Notes: generated by a model from the sequence alone, not told the origin. Numbered from the stretch's first letter, positions 20,551 through 30,165 are shown. The stretch: 64,000 bases of DNA from Planctomycetota bacterium (GCA_016125255.1 WGMD01000002.1:1-64000), one strand, 5' to 3'. Program-made: numbers and translations.

Positions 20551-22040
20551 GGCTGCGCCTCTCCTTCATCGCGGACGGCCACCGGCTCGGGCGCCGGTTT
20601 CGTCGCCGGCTCGGCCGTCTTGTCGGCGGGCTTCGTCGGCGGCTCGGTCTTGTCGGCGATCGGCCAGGTCGCCCCGGCGAGCTTCATCGACAGTGAGAAG
20701 CTGATTTCCTTTTTCGTGCGGCCCGCTTCACGCATGTAAAGCAGTTTCACCTGCGACACGCCCGGCGCCTTGGCCAGTCGATCGCGCAGGTCCAGCACTG
20801 TGCGATCTTCCTCCGATCGGCCGCTCAGCAGCCCGGTGTTGTCCTCGCGCACCGAAAGCTCGGTGAGCCAGATCGCGCCGCGGTCCGGGAACGCCATCGT
20901 CAGATCGCGCAGCATCTCCATCGCACGGGGCCGATCCGCGAACCATCCCTCGGCCCGGCGCACCTTGCCGATCAGGTCGCGCGCGGCGGCGGCATCGTCC
21001 TTCGTCGCGGCAAGCTGCTGCTTCAGATCGTTAAGTTCCGATTGCTGTGCGTAAGCGCTCCATGCGAAAATCAGCACGGCCAGCAGCACGACCGCCGCCG
21101 CTCCGATCGCGCCGCGCCATCGCACCAGCACGCTCGCCTTGCCCGCCTCGGCGAGGCGCGAGTGCAGGAAGTCGACCGCCATATCCGCGCCGGCTTCGTG
21201 CATCGCCGCCGCGATCGCCGGGGCGTACATCTGCCGATCCGTCTCGCCGACATCGCCGTTGACGCGCGTCATGGAAAGCGGTTCGATCCCGCCTTCGCAC
21301 ACGCCGGCGAGGGCCGCCCGCACCGTGGCGAAATGATTGTTCCATGAGCTGACGCCGACGGACGTCGTGCGCAACGTCTGCGCCAGCGCCGGCTCCGTCG
21401 CCAGACGGCGCTTGAGCGCGCCGGCCAGTTCATCGAGATTGTCGGTGCGGCTCAGATGATGCACCCCGGCGAGTCGGCCGTCGCGCATCACGGCGATTTC
21501 CGCGGCGGTGTCGTCCATGCGCAGCACGCACGCCGCATCGACCGGGTCCGTCAGGGCGGGCATCGCGGCGGCCGTGCTGACGACGGCGTCGACGCTCAAG
21601 CCCGCGGCCGCGGCGAGGTCCTTTGCGAACTTCACATGCTTGCGCAGCGCCGCCACGAGCAGCACGGGCTCCGCCGACCCGGCGGCCGGTGGGACGTAGT
21701 CGATGACCAGTTCGTCGGCGTCGACGGTGAACGCGCGGTCGGCGGTGAGGCGGAGCATCTGACGCACAGCGTCGGCGTCCGCCGGAGGAACGGGGCGCGA
21801 GCGCGCGGCGAGCCACTTGGCGGGCAGGCCGACGACGGCGTGCCGCGAGCGGACGTTGCACTCCTTGAGCCGCTGACGCAGCGCCTTGCCCAGCGCCGCC
21901 GCGTCGTCAGCAAGCTCGGGCGTCAGGTCGATGGCGTCGACGGCGATGACCTTCGCGCGCCCGTTGAGGCGCACCTCCGCCAGCAGCAATCGCTGCTCCG
22001 AAAGCGCCAGACCCAGTCGTGTGCGTGAACCCAGTCGCAT
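20547..22040 (-). CDS. gspL: GspL/PilM-PilN-like assembly protein
   Basis: The 497-residue protein joins an actin-like PilM/GspL cytoplasmic domain (residues 1-300, SRHAVVGLPAKWLAARSRPVP and SVDAVVSTAAAMPAL) to a transmembrane helix near 320-340 (VVLLAVLIFAWSAYA). A PilN-like periplasmic domain follows (AIWLTELSVREDNTG), then a Pro/Lys/Glu tail. It recruits the GspE ATPase to the inner-membrane platform. ATG 22040 has GAGGGAG seven bases upstream and shares one base with the gspK stop; the frame is open 30 codons further without support. Confidence 0.82.
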   Translation of the reverse strand: MRLGSRTRLGLALSEQRLLLAEVRLNGRAKVIAVDAIDLTPELADDAAALGKALRQRLKECNVRSRHAVVGLPAKWLAARSRPVPPADADAVRQMLRLTADRAFTVDADELVIDYVPPAAGSAEPVLLVAALRKHVKFAKDLAAAAGLSVDAVVSTAAAMPALTDPVDAACVLRMDDTAAEIAVMRDGRLAGVHHLSRTDNLDELAGALKRRLATEPALAQTLRTTSVGVSSWNNHFATVRAALAGVCEGGIEPLSMTRVNGDVGETDRQMYAPAIAAAMHEAGADMAVDFLHSRLAEAGKASVLVRWRGAIGAAAVVLLAVLIFAWSAYAQQSELNDLKQQLAATKDDAAAARDLIGKVRRAEGWFADRPRAMEMLRDLTMAFPDRGAIWLTELSVREDNTGLLSGRSEEDRTVLDLRDRLAKAPGVSQVKLLYMREAGRTKKEISFSLSMKLAGATWPIADKTEPPTKPADKTAEPATKPAPEPVAVRDEGEAQP

Positions 22041-23428
22041 TAAAAACTCCCTCGATCCGTACTCTGCGCCAGATCGCTGACTTTCCCGCCGGCCCGAAGC
22101 TGATCGAGCAGCGAACGATCGAGCGGCCAACCCAGATGCGTGAGCCGCTGCCAGAGCAGAATCGTCGGCGGGCTCGTCGTCGGGTCGAACACCATGCGGT
22201 ACCGCTCAAACGCCCGACCGCCCGGGCTCACCGCCACAATGTCCACGCTGCGCTGCACGCTGGTGACCGTGATCAAGCTGCCGATGTCGATGGCTTTTTC
22301 ATGATCGATCGCCTCGGCGACCCATGCGATGCTCGACAGGTCGCCGGTCGGCGCGGCGAAGGCGGTTTCCTCGGAGGTGTCGCCGGCGGCGGCGGTGTTG
22401 GTCGTGTCCTGCTGGCCGGAGCGATAGGCGATCAGCGCCTGCGCTTCGCCCTCTTCGATGCCCGGCAGGGCCATGAGCACTTCGAGCGGCGCCTTGTTGA
22501 CGTTGATAAGCCCGACCTTGCGACGGGCGCGCTGCTCGGTCGTCAGGCCGCTCGCCACTTGACCGAACTCCTCGAGCGTCATCTGCGATTTGATGTAGAC
22601 GTCGACCATGTTCTTGAGCGGGCGATTGTTCATGATGTTGTCGGCGATCACCGAAGCGCGGTCCGACGCCATCGACTGCGAGAGCCGCTGCACGAGGGCC
22701 TGTCGCGTCTGGTTGCCCTGGCTATTGACGTTCAGTCCGCCGCGCGCGGCCGGCTCGGTGCTGTAGACCGTGATGAACGGATAGATGCCGCGGTCGAGCT
22801 TGCCGTCGCCGTCGTCCGGCGGGGACGACTCGTCACCGTCATTTTCGTTGGCGTCGAGTACGCCGTTGCGATTGGCGTCCTCGCCGTAGAGTTCCAGTGG
22901 CGTGAACCCGCGCACCATCAATAGTTCGTCGATCGTGTCGAACGGCGCATTCTTGGCAAGATACGGATCGTCGAGCGAGCGGTAGTAATCGCTCTCTGCC
23001 CCGTCGTCCGTCGTGTCCTCGTCGCGGTCGCGCCAATCGACGATCGCGGCGGCAAGCTCGGGCGTCATGTTCGGCAGCTTTTCGAGCATGTCGACCGTCG
23101 CCGTGTTGATGTTCACCTTCGCCGCCTCGTCGGTCATGCCGTAGGCGTACTGCTTGTCGTCCTCGGGATCGACACGGAGGAACCACACCGCCCCCCCGCC
23201 GATTTCGACGGCGTCGGTCGGCAGATTGTCGCCCCATCGGATGATCGCCGCGGCGGCGCCGTTTGCGATCGCGCGGGCCTGCGCCTGCGCCTCGGCCTGC
23301 GAAGCGGCCAGCGCCTCGACGCGCATCGTGTGACTCATCGACAGCACCAGACTCGCCAGCACGATGACGATGAGCAGCGTCACGATCAGCGCCGCCCCGC
23401 GATCACGATGTCCGATCGTGTGCGTCAT
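22040..23428 (-). CDS. gspK: GspK minor pseudopilin
   Basis: The 462-residue protein has a type IV pilin-like N-terminus (GHRDRGAALIVTLLIVIVLASLVLSMS) and two helix-hairpin-helix-like repeats (KVNINTATVDMLEKLPNMTPELAAAIVDWRD; GLINVNKAPLEVLMALPGIEEGEAQ). These are diagnostic of GspK, which caps the pseudopilus. An acidic insert (DANRNGVLDANENDGDESSPPDDGDG) near residues 200-230 resembles calcium-binding loops. Its ATG overlaps the gspJ stop. Confidence 0.88.
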   Translation of the reverse strand: MTHTIGHRDRGAALIVTLLIVIVLASLVLSMSHTMRVEALAASQAEAQAQARAIANGAAAAIIRWGDNLPTDAVEIGGGAVWFLRVDPEDDKQYAYGMTDEAAKVNINTATVDMLEKLPNMTPELAAAIVDWRDRDEDTTDDGAESDYYRSLDDPYLAKNAPFDTIDELLMVRGFTPLELYGEDANRNGVLDANENDGDESSPPDDGDGKLDRGIYPFITVYSTEPAARGGLNVNSQGNQTRQALVQRLSQSMASDRASVIADNIMNNRPLKNMVDVYIKSQMTLEEFGQVASGLTTEQRARRKVGLINVNKAPLEVLMALPGIEEGEAQALIAYRSGQQDTTNTAAAGDTSEETAFAAPTGDLSSIAWVAEAIDHEKAIDIGSLITVTSVQRSVDIVAVSPGGRAFERYRMVFDPTTSPPTILLWQRLTHLGWPLDRSLLDQLRAGGKVSDLAQSTDRGSF

Positions 23429-24135
23429 TGTGTGCTGCTCCCCGTGTCGCTGGTCAGTACGGTGGCCATGTGCGGCTGGAACGTCAGCGCGATGGGCTTG
23501 CCGCCGTCGAGCGTGACTTCGACTTCGACCGCCTGCGGAAGCTGATTGTTCTGCGCGCCCGAGTCCCACGCATCGAGCCACTCCGTCCCGTCGTAATAGT
23601 GCATCTGGACATCGCTGACGCCCCTCAGCAAGACCTGCTCGCCGGTCATGTCCACCGTCTCGGCGGTCAGGTTGTAGCGCGTGCGGCGGACGAAGTTGTA
23701 CGTCGCCGCTTCGCCTTCGGTCATCGCATACTCGACTTCGACGACGTCGGCGCGGATCGGCCGGGCGGTCGCGCCGCTCGAATTGAGCGCGACGTTCATC
23801 TGACCGCGCATGTTGATGTCGAGCCCGGTGTAGTTGACTTCGCTCAGCGCGTTGTTGGTCGTGAAGCGCATCGTCGGGCCGGTGTCGCCGACGTTGACGG
23901 CCTGCGTGCCAAGAAAGGAGCCGGTGAGCACGCCCGTCGGTCGCACGGCCGCTTCGATGTCGCCGCGCATGATCTTCGCCACGACCGTCATCGGCCGCGA
24001 CCGCTCCAGCGCCTTGACCGCCGTGCGCCGCGCCGCCATGCCCGTGCTCAGCGTCGAGCCCAGCGCCAGCGCGACCGCCGCGAGAATCAGCGTCGCCACC
24101 AGCACTTCGATGAGCGTAAATGCCCGCTGGTTCAT
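23425..24135 (-). CDS. gspJ: GspJ minor pseudopilin
   Basis: The 236-residue prepilin has the processing site and hydrophobic helix RAFTLIEVLVATLILAAVAL. The pilin domain shows the GspJ-type segment (GVSDVQMHYYDGTEWLDAWDS...QLPQAVEVEVTL). It would join GspK and GspI at the pseudopilus tip. ATGA overlaps with both neighbours. Confidence 0.88.
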   Translation of the reverse strand: MNQRAFTLIEVLVATLILAAVALALGSTLSTGMAARRTAVKALERSRPMTVVAKIMRGDIEAAVRPTGVLTGSFLGTQAVNVGDTGPTMRFTTNNALSEVNYTGLDINMRGQMNVALNSSGATARPIRADVVEVEYAMTEGEAATYNFVRRTRYNLTAETVDMTGEQVLLRGVSDVQMHYYDGTEWLDAWDSGAQNNQLPQAVEVEVTLDGGKPIALTFQPHMATVLTSDTGSSTQ

Positions 24136-24530
24136 GGCGCGTTCTCCTCGTCGACGAGCGTCGTGAGCGTCACGTTCCGCTCATACCCCCGGCTCATCCA
24201 CATGACCTTGACGCTGATCTGGCGAAGCTGGTCCCACGGGGCGTCCGTGCTCGTCACCGACCACGTCAGCGAGCGCGTTTCGTCGACGCTCAGCGATTCG
24301 CCGAGCGCCGACGTCGAAAAGTCGCCGCTCAGATCGCCGCCGCGCCACAAGCCGGTCGTCACCATTTCCGCGAGTTTCCCTTCCGCGAGGACGGTGGCCT
24401 GCTGGCGCATCGCCGCCGACTCGCCCAGCGCCAGCGCCGCCGACACGCCGCGCATCGCCACGGGCAAAACGATCGCCACGAGCACGACCGTCGCCAGCGC
24501 TTCGATGAGCGTGAATCCGCGTCGGTTCAT
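24132..24530 (-). CDS. gspI: GspI minor pseudopilin
   Basis: The 132-residue prepilin has RRGFTLIEALATVVLVAIVLPVA at the N-terminus, with Glu5 after the cleavage site, and a short C-terminal domain (AEGKLAEMVTTGLW). Size and position between gspH and gspJ fit GspI. Overlaps of 4 bases on both sides. Confidence 0.85.
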   Translation of the reverse strand: MNRRGFTLIEALATVVLVAIVLPVAMRGVSAALALGESAAMRQQATVLAEGKLAEMVTTGLWRGGDLSGDFSTSALGESLSVDETRSLTWSVTSTDAPWDQLRQISVKVMWMSRGYERNVTLTTLVDEENAP

Positions 24531-25036
24531 GGCGTTTGCTCCGTCGCGGATGCGTCGGTGACGGTGCGGATCGCGTATTCGTCGGAGGCGGTCTTGCAGA
24601 AGACTTCCATCATCTGTCCGCCCGGGCCGGTGAGTCGGATCGTTGTCGGCTCGACCGTGCCGTCGGGGTTGATGTTGAAGTGCGAGCGCGTGGCGGCTTC
24701 GGAGCTCATGAATTTGGCGTCGATGTTTTCGGGCAGCGGGATCGACCGCGCGGCGTTGTCGGCGATGGCGACATAGGCCGAGCCCTCCTGCGCGGTCAGG
24801 CCGAACGTGCGGCGGACCGGATCGACCTCGAAGCGATAGGTGCGGCCCTCGCTGGCGGACATGAGCCGGGCGTATTTGATCGTCGCGAGCATGTGTGCGG
24901 CGGTGTCGTCGATGATCCGCGCCTGCCCGAAGTTGGACAGCGACGGGGCGGCCATCGCCAATACGACCGCCATGAGCACCATCACGAGGATGAGCTCAAG
25001 GAGCGTGAATGCGTACTTTCGCGGGCGCGGGGTCAT
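24527..25036 (-). CDS. gspH: GspH minor pseudopilin
   Basis: The 169-residue prepilin begins with KYAFTLLELILVMVLMAVVLAMAAPS and continues with the GspH/FimT-type segment (MLATIKYARLMSASEGRTYRFEVDP). It would be an initiator component of the pseudopilus. It starts 4 bases after the gspG stop. Confidence 0.87.
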   Translation of the reverse strand: MTPRPRKYAFTLLELILVMVLMAVVLAMAAPSLSNFGQARIIDDTAAHMLATIKYARLMSASEGRTYRFEVDPVRRTFGLTAQEGSAYVAIADNAARSIPLPENIDAKFMSSEAATRSHFNINPDGTVEPTTIRLTGPGGQMMEVFCKTASDEYAIRTVTDASATEQTP

Positions 25037-25040
25037 GCGG

Positions 25041-25484
25041 TTACTTGGTGTCCTTGTCCCAGTTGACGATGTCGTCTTCAGAACCCGCCTGTCCGTCGGG
25101 GCCGTTGCTCGAGAGGTCGAAGCTGCGTGTGTTGACGCGGCCGGGGAACTGGTAGACGTATTCGTTGCCCCAGGGGTCCTTCGGCACGCCGCGCTTGATG
25201 TAGGGGCCGTGCCAGTTGTCCTCGGTCATGCCCGCGGGGACTTCGACAAGGGCGAGCAGGCCTTCTTCGGACGAGGGGAATCGTCCGGCGTCGACCTCGA
25301 AGGCGTCGAGTGCGGTTTCGAGCGAGGCGATGTCGGTCTTGGCGGCGGTGACGCGGGCGCGCTCCGACGTGCCGGTGAAGCGCGTGGCGACGACGGCGGC
25401 GAGCACGGCGAGAATGACGAGCACCAGCATCAGCTCGATGAGCGAGAAGCCGGGGCGGATGTGTGCATGTTGACGACGAGTCAT
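25041..25484 (-). CDS. gspG: GspG major pseudopilin
   Basis: The 147-residue major pseudopilin has RPGFSLIELMLVLVILAVLAAVV and the characteristic GspG C-terminal motif (GPYIKRGVPKDPWGNEYVYQFPG; DIVNWD), including the calcium-binding Asp residues. ATG 25484 is chosen for its strong GGAGG five bases upstream; ATG 25499 overlapping the gspF stop is possible. A prepilin peptidase gene is not in the window. Confidence 0.93.
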   Translation of the reverse strand: MTRRQHAHIRPGFSLIELMLVLVILAVLAAVVATRFTGTSERARVTAAKTDIASLETALDAFEVDAGRFPSSEEGLLALVEVPAGMTEDNWHGPYIKRGVPKDPWGNEYVYQFPGRVNTRSFDLSSNGPDGQAGSEDDIVNWDKDTK

Positions 25485-25495
25485 GAAACCTCCAG

Positions 25496-26707
25496 TCATT
25501 TGATCAGGTCCTGCATGGTGAGCACGGGCAGGAGCATGCCGACGACGATCGTGCCCACCAGCGACGCCATCACGAGCAAAAGCAGCGGCTCCAGCAGCGA
25601 CACGAGCATGCGGAGCCGTCGGTCGAGTTCCTGTTCGTTCATCTCAGCGACGCGCTGCAGTTCGGCGTCGAGTCGGCCGGTCTCCTCGGCGACGGCAATC
25701 ACCTCGGCGACCGACGCGGGGAAAAGCGACTGACATTGACCAAGACTGCGCGCCAGCGATTCGCCCTGTTGGACCTGCTCGATGGCGTAACCGACGGCGT
25801 CGTAGAGGACCTGGTTGCCGAGGGCGTCGCGGGCGGTTCGGAGCGCGGCGACGAGGGGGACGCCGGCGCCGATGAGCGTGCCGAGCAGTCGGCAGAATCG
25901 CACGAGGGCGAAGCGCGAGATGACCGCGCCGAGCGCGGGGGTTTTAAGCAGGATGAGCTGAAGCCGGCGGCGTCCGGTCTCGGTCTGCACCGCGCGACGG
26001 AAGAGGATCGCGACGAAGATCACGCCGATGAGCACGAACAGGCCGTCCTGCCGGGCGATGGCGCTGATGTAGAGCAGGGCGCGGGTCAGCAGGGGCAGCG
26101 CCGCGCCGAAGTCGCTGAAGATTTTCATGAACAGCGGGATGAAGAACGTCAGCAGGAACACGACGACGCCGATCATCAGGACCGAGAGAATGATCGGGTA
26201 GATCATGGCGGCCTTGACGCGATCCATCAGGTCGCGCTCACGGCTGCGCAGTTCGGCGATCTGTGCGAGGACGATGTGCAGGAACCCGCCCTGCTCGCCG
26301 GCGCGGACCATGGCGATCTGAATTGTGGTGAACGTGCCGGCCTGCATGGCCATCGCGTCGGCCAAGGCCGCGCCGCCGCTGACTTCCTCGCGGATCTGGT
26401 CCCATTGTTTGCGCGCCGCCGGCGACGCCGCTTCCTTGGCGAGGATGTGCAGCGCCCGCGTCAATGACACGCCCGCCGCCAGAAGATTCGACAGTTCACG
26501 CGTGAATCCTTCGACATCGCGCGGGGCGACTTTATTGCGGGCGAACGAGAAGCCCGCCCCCCCGCCGTCGCCGCGCTCTTCGAGTTTCACCGGATGCAGA
26601 CCGAGCCCAAGCACCTGCTCCATCGCGGCGGCGTGACCAGCGGCGACGATCGACCCGGTCGTCGATTTGCCGGCGGTATCAAGCGCGGTGTAGGCGAAGA
26701 TCGGCAT
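25496..26707 (-). CDS. gspF: GspF inner-membrane platform protein
   Basis: The 403-residue polytopic protein has two T2SSF domains (residues 70-195 and 275-395) and hydrophobic segments near 165-190, 215-235 and 370-395. Motifs include FTRELSNLLAAGVSLTRALHIL and RFCRLLGTLIGAGVPLVAAL. ATG 26707 shares one base with the gspE stop (TGATG); a GTG three bases earlier is less likely. Confidence 0.93.
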   Translation of the reverse strand: MPIFAYTALDTAGKSTTGSIVAAGHAAAMEQVLGLGLHPVKLEERGDGGGAGFSFARNKVAPRDVEGFTRELSNLLAAGVSLTRALHILAKEAASPAARKQWDQIREEVSGGAALADAMAMQAGTFTTIQIAMVRAGEQGGFLHIVLAQIAELRSRERDLMDRVKAAMIYPIILSVLMIGVVVFLLTFFIPLFMKIFSDFGAALPLLTRALLYISAIARQDGLFVLIGVIFVAILFRRAVQTETGRRRLQLILLKTPALGAVISRFALVRFCRLLGTLIGAGVPLVAALRTARDALGNQVLYDAVGYAIEQVQQGESLARSLGQCQSLFPASVAEVIAVAEETGRLDAELQRVAEMNEQELDRRLRMLVSLLEPLLLLVMASLVGTIVVGMLLPVLTMQDLIK

Positions 26708-28440
26708 CACGCTTCCTCCTGCACGACGGGGCCGCGCATGTCGGCGGCGGCTTCGTCCTTCGTAACGCGGAGGACTTCCTCAAGCGTGGTGCGGCCTTCG
26801 AGGATCAACCGCCAGCCGTCTTCACGCAGGCCGCGCATGCCTTCGCGCATCGCCGCCTTGCGTATCTGATTGGAACTGGCGCGTTCGAGCAGCAGACGCT
26901 GGATCGTATCGGTGACGGGCATCATCTCGAAGATGCCCGCCCGGCCGCGGTAGCCGGTGCCCTGACACTCGCGGCAACCTTCGCCGACATAGAGCTTGTC
27001 GGGCAGGTCGATGTTCAGTTCGCCGCGCAGGCGCGTCACATCGTCGACGGGCATGGCGCGTTTGCACGATGAGCAGATCAGCCGCACGAGCCGCTGCGCG
27101 ATGACCAGTTCGAGCGACGAGGCAACGAGGAACGGCTCGATGCCCATGTCGACCAGTCGGGTCAGTGCGCCGGGGGCGTCATTGGTATGCAACGTCGAAA
27201 AAACCAGGTGACCCGTGAGCGAGGCCTGCACGGCGATCGAGGCGGTTTCCCGGTCGCGGATTTCACCGACGAGCACGACATCGGGGTCGTGACGCAGAAT
27301 CGCTCGCAAACCGGTGGCGAACGTCAGGCCGGTTTTTTCGGAGACCTGGATCTGATTGACGCCGCGGAGCTGGTATTCGATGGGGTCTTCGATAGTGACG
27401 ATTTTCAGGTCGGTCGTGTTGATCTGCGACAGGCCGGCGTAGAGCGAAGTGGTTTTGCCGGAGCCGGTCGGGCCGGTGACGAGGCAGATGCCGTGCGGGA
27501 GATTGAGCACGCGCGAGAAGAGTCGATGATCGCGCTCGCTCATGCCCAGGTGTTCGATACCCAAAAGCGTCGCCCCGCGGTCGAGGATGCGCAGCACGAC
27601 CGCTTCGCCGTGCAGCATCGGAATAACGGACACGCGCACGTCGATTTCGCGCCCGGCGATCTTGAGGCGGATGCGCCCGTCCTGCGGCAGGCGCTTTTCG
27701 GCGATGTCCAAGTGGCTGAGAATCTTCAGGCGTGACACGATCGCCGCACGGAAGCGAGCGACGCCCGGCGGGATGTTCGCTTCGACGAGCACGCCGTCGA
27801 TGCGGTAGCGGACGCGCAGCTCGTTTTCGAATGGTTCGAAGTGCACGTCGGTCGCCCGGGCGGTGACCGCTTCGCCGAGCACCTGATTGACGAAGCGGAC
27901 GATCGACGCGTCCTCGGCGGCGCTTTCCAGATCGAGGTCGTCGCCGGGCATGGCGTCGATGACTTCGATGCCTTGATTGGCGCGGTCGGATTCCATCGAC
28001 TGGATGGTGTCCGCGCCGACGCCGATGAGCTGCTTGAGGAGTCGGTCGATGTCCTGCGCGGGGGCGAGAGCGAGGGCGATGTCCTTGCCGCTGACCATGC
28101 GCAGCTCGTCGAGCCCCGCGGCGTCGAAGGGGCGCGAGGTCGCAACGGAAAGATGCCCGTTGACTTCGCGCCATGGCAGAAGTCGATGCTGCACGAGGAG
28201 CCGGGCGGGATACTTTTCGACGAGCGCCTTGTCGGGCGGTTGCCGATCCAGATCGGCGAGCGGAAGGTCGAATTCGTCGGCGAGGAACTTGAGGCGTGTG
28301 GGTTCATCGGCGCTGCACAGTTCGGCCAGCGCATCATCAAGCACGCGGCCGTCTTTCCAGACGGCCTGCGCGCGGGTGGCGGCGGGCTCGTCAAGGAGCC
28401 CGCGCGCCACCATCTTCGAGAGCAGTGCATCCAATGCCAC
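26707..28440 (-). CDS. gspE: GspE secretion ATPase
   Basis: The 577-residue ATPase drives pseudopilus assembly. An N-terminal MshEN/GspE-N domain (residues 1-150, DLPLADLDRQPPDKALVEKYPA) is followed by the catalytic core. Walker A GPTGSGKTTSLYAGL lies near residue 322, with Asp and His boxes (EDPIEYQL; GHLVFSTLHTNDA). The tetracysteine zinc motif comprises CSSCK and CRECQG (about 460-495). The start is GTG 28440 with GGAG about 10 bases upstream. It opens the gsp genes 36 bases after the LTXXQ-like gene. Confidence 0.93.
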   Translation of the reverse strand: MALDALLSKMVARGLLDEPAATRAQAVWKDGRVLDDALAELCSADEPTRLKFLADEFDLPLADLDRQPPDKALVEKYPARLLVQHRLLPWREVNGHLSVATSRPFDAAGLDELRMVSGKDIALALAPAQDIDRLLKQLIGVGADTIQSMESDRANQGIEVIDAMPGDDLDLESAAEDASIVRFVNQVLGEAVTARATDVHFEPFENELRVRYRIDGVLVEANIPPGVARFRAAIVSRLKILSHLDIAEKRLPQDGRIRLKIAGREIDVRVSVIPMLHGEAVVLRILDRGATLLGIEHLGMSERDHRLFSRVLNLPHGICLVTGPTGSGKTTSLYAGLSQINTTDLKIVTIEDPIEYQLRGVNQIQVSEKTGLTFATGLRAILRHDPDVVLVGEIRDRETASIAVQASLTGHLVFSTLHTNDAPGALTRLVDMGIEPFLVASSLELVIAQRLVRLICSSCKRAMPVDDVTRLRGELNIDLPDKLYVGEGCRECQGTGYRGRAGIFEMMPVTDTIQRLLLERASSNQIRKAAMREGMRGLREDGWRLILEGRTTLEEVLRVTKDEAAADMRGPVVQEEA

Positions 28441-28476
28441 GGTGATAAAACTCCGTTAGGCGAATGGCGCGGTCGA

Positions 28477-29094
28477 TCAGTCCAGAATGCCCATGGTCAC
28501 GAGCGTGGCTTCCTGGCGAAGCGAGAGCACGCCGCGCAGATCCTCGCGGGCCTTCTTGGCGTCTTCCTCCTGCTTGGCCTTGGCCTCGCGCAGCTTCTGC
28601 ATGGCGGCCTTGATGGCTTCGGGAGCGGCGTTCTCGTCCTTGAGCAGGTCGGCCAGCTCGCGGGAGCGCAGCGCCATCTCGGTCGATTCGCCGGGCTGGG
28701 CCTGCGAGGGCTGACGATCGGCATTGTCGCCGCCGGGACCGCCGGGGCCGCGGCCGCCGAACATGCCGCGCATGCCGCCCATGGCGCTGCGCACGCGGGT
28801 CTCCATGACCTTCTGAAGGCGGGGCTCGATGACGGCCCACTCGTCGTCGGTGGCGTTGAGGCGTTCTTTCATGGCGGCGCTCATGCGCTCGCGCATCTGC
28901 TGCATGAACTTCTCGCGGTCTTCGGGGCTGAATTCACGGCGACGATCGCCGCGATTACCGCGATCGCCTTCGGCGCTCTGGCCTGCGGCGGGCTTGGGCG
29001 CGGGCTGTTCGTCGGCCGCGATGACCGACAGCGCGGCGATGCCGATGAAGAGACTGATGCCGAGGACGGGGAGAACTTGACGGAGCCGGTTCAT
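28477..29094 (-). CDS. Secreted LTXXQ/Spy-like helical protein
   Basis: The 205-residue product has a signal peptide (MNRLRQVLPVLGISLFIGIAALSVIAA). A mostly helical charged body contains a Met/Gly-rich patch (GGMRGMFGGRGPGGPGG) and Spy/CpxP-like helical segments (RLQKVMETRVRSAM; EAIKAAMQKLREAKAKQEED). It may sense or chaperone envelope proteins. It lies 49 bases after the other LTXXQ gene and 36 bases before gspE. ATG 29094 directly precedes the signal sequence. Confidence 0.65.
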   Translation of the reverse strand: MNRLRQVLPVLGISLFIGIAALSVIAADEQPAPKPAAGQSAEGDRGNRGDRRREFSPEDREKFMQQMRERMSAAMKERLNATDDEWAVIEPRLQKVMETRVRSAMGGMRGMFGGRGPGGPGGDNADRQPSQAQPGESTEMALRSRELADLLKDENAAPEAIKAAMQKLREAKAKQEEDAKKAREDLRGVLSLRQEATLVTMGILD

Positions 29095-29143
29095 GTTCGA
29101 TCCTTTGCCCAGATGGGGCGAGTATGGGGTGGTGCGGAGCGGA

Positions 29144-29692
29144 TCAGGAATTCGGGGTCGTGGACGGGGACGGAGACGGCGTCGGCGCGGAGGGCGGCGG
29201 GTTACGGTGATCATCCTCTTCGTGACCGTGGCGACCGGGTCCGCCGCGGTTTTCAAACATCTTGCGTCGCTCAGCCATCAGCGCGTCGTACTTGACCTGC
29301 TGATCCGGCGTGAGCAATTCGCGCGTCTGCGCCTGCGCGGATTCAAATGCCTCGCGGCGCGCCTTGGAAATCTCGGCGGTCTGTTCGTCGTAGGCCTTGT
29401 AGATCGCGTCGTACTGGGTCTGCTGCTCGGGCGTGAGCAGGGCGCGGACAGCGTCGTTGCGCTGCTTGGAGGCGGCGCGGCGGCGGTCGTCGAGTGAATG
29501 AAACGAGTCGCGCATCGTCGTTTCCCAGATGTCGTGCATCTTCTGCTGCTGCTCGTCGGAGAGACCCAGCGACTCGACGAAAGAATGGCGATCGGGGAAT
29601 TGCGGCGCGCGGCGCTGGGCGACGAGGCCCATCGCGGTGCCGGCGGCGAACGTCACGAGGTAGCAGATGATGACCGCCCAGCGCTTTTTCAT
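29144..29692 (-). CDS. Membrane-anchored LTXXQ (Spy/CpxP/CnrX-like) protein
   Basis: The 182-residue protein has an N-terminal anchor (KKRWAVIICYLVTFAAGTAMGLV) and two LTXXQ-type motifs (LTPEQQTQYDAIYKA; LTPDQQVKYDALMAERRK) in a helical hairpin. These are typical of Spy/CpxP and CnrX-type envelope stress sensors. The tail is His/Asp/Pro-rich. A very strong Shine-Dalgarno (GGAGGGGGAG) precedes ATG 29692, which overlaps the anti-sigma stop. Acting with the anti-sigma factor on the ECF sigma factor is a reasonable inference. Confidence 0.75.
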   Translation of the reverse strand: MKKRWAVIICYLVTFAAGTAMGLVAQRRAPQFPDRHSFVESLGLSDEQQQKMHDIWETTMRDSFHSLDDRRRAASKQRNDAVRALLTPEQQTQYDAIYKAYDEQTAEISKARREAFESAQAQTRELLTPDQQVKYDALMAERRKMFENRGGPGRHGHEEDDHRNPPPSAPTPSPSPSTTPNS

Positions 29693-30162
29693 GGCTCCCC
29701 CTCCTCGCTCAGCTCGCTGACCATCCACTGCGTCATGCGCGCTTCGGGATTGCCTGCCCCCGCATCGGTTTCGGCGGCGGCGTCGGAGCCGGCGGGAATC
29801 AGGGCGTAGCTTTCGACGGCGGCGGCGGGCGTGACGGCGCTGCCCTGCGACTGACTCACCAGTGCGACCGAGCAGAGCACAAGAATCGACGCGGCGATGC
29901 CGACGGCCCAGCGATTGATGCGGGCGATGACCACATCACCGAGACGGTCGATGCGGTCGTACACCATTTCCAACGCCTGCGGCGACATCGAAAGCCGGGG
30001 CAACCCTTCGATCGCCATGCCGATCTCCATCAGCGACGCCGCGTACGCCGACGCCGCCGGATCGGAGGCGATGAGCTGTCGCGCCCGTTCGCGCTGGGCG
30101 TCAGTCAGTTCGCCGTCGACGTAGGCGCCGATGAGCCGGGCTGTGGTTTCATCGATGATCAT
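29689..30162 (-). CDS. Anti-sigma factor, membrane-spanning
   Basis: The 157-residue protein has an N-terminal segment like zinc-less anti-sigma domains (DETTARLIGAYVDGELTDAQRERARQLI), lacking the HxxxCxxC zinc motif. A transmembrane helix follows near residues 85-105 (AVGIAASILVLCSVALVS), then a short periplasmic tail. It starts 3 bases after the ECF sigma gene, the usual arrangement, and overlaps the LTXXQ gene by ATGA. Confidence 0.8.
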   Translation of the reverse strand: MIIDETTARLIGAYVDGELTDAQRERARQLIASDPAASAYAASLMEIGMAIEGLPRLSMSPQALEMVYDRIDRLGDVVIARINRWAVGIAASILVLCSVALVSQSQGSAVTPAAAVESYALIPAGSDAAAETDAGAGNPEARMTQWMVSELSEEGEP

Positions 30163-30165
30163 GGT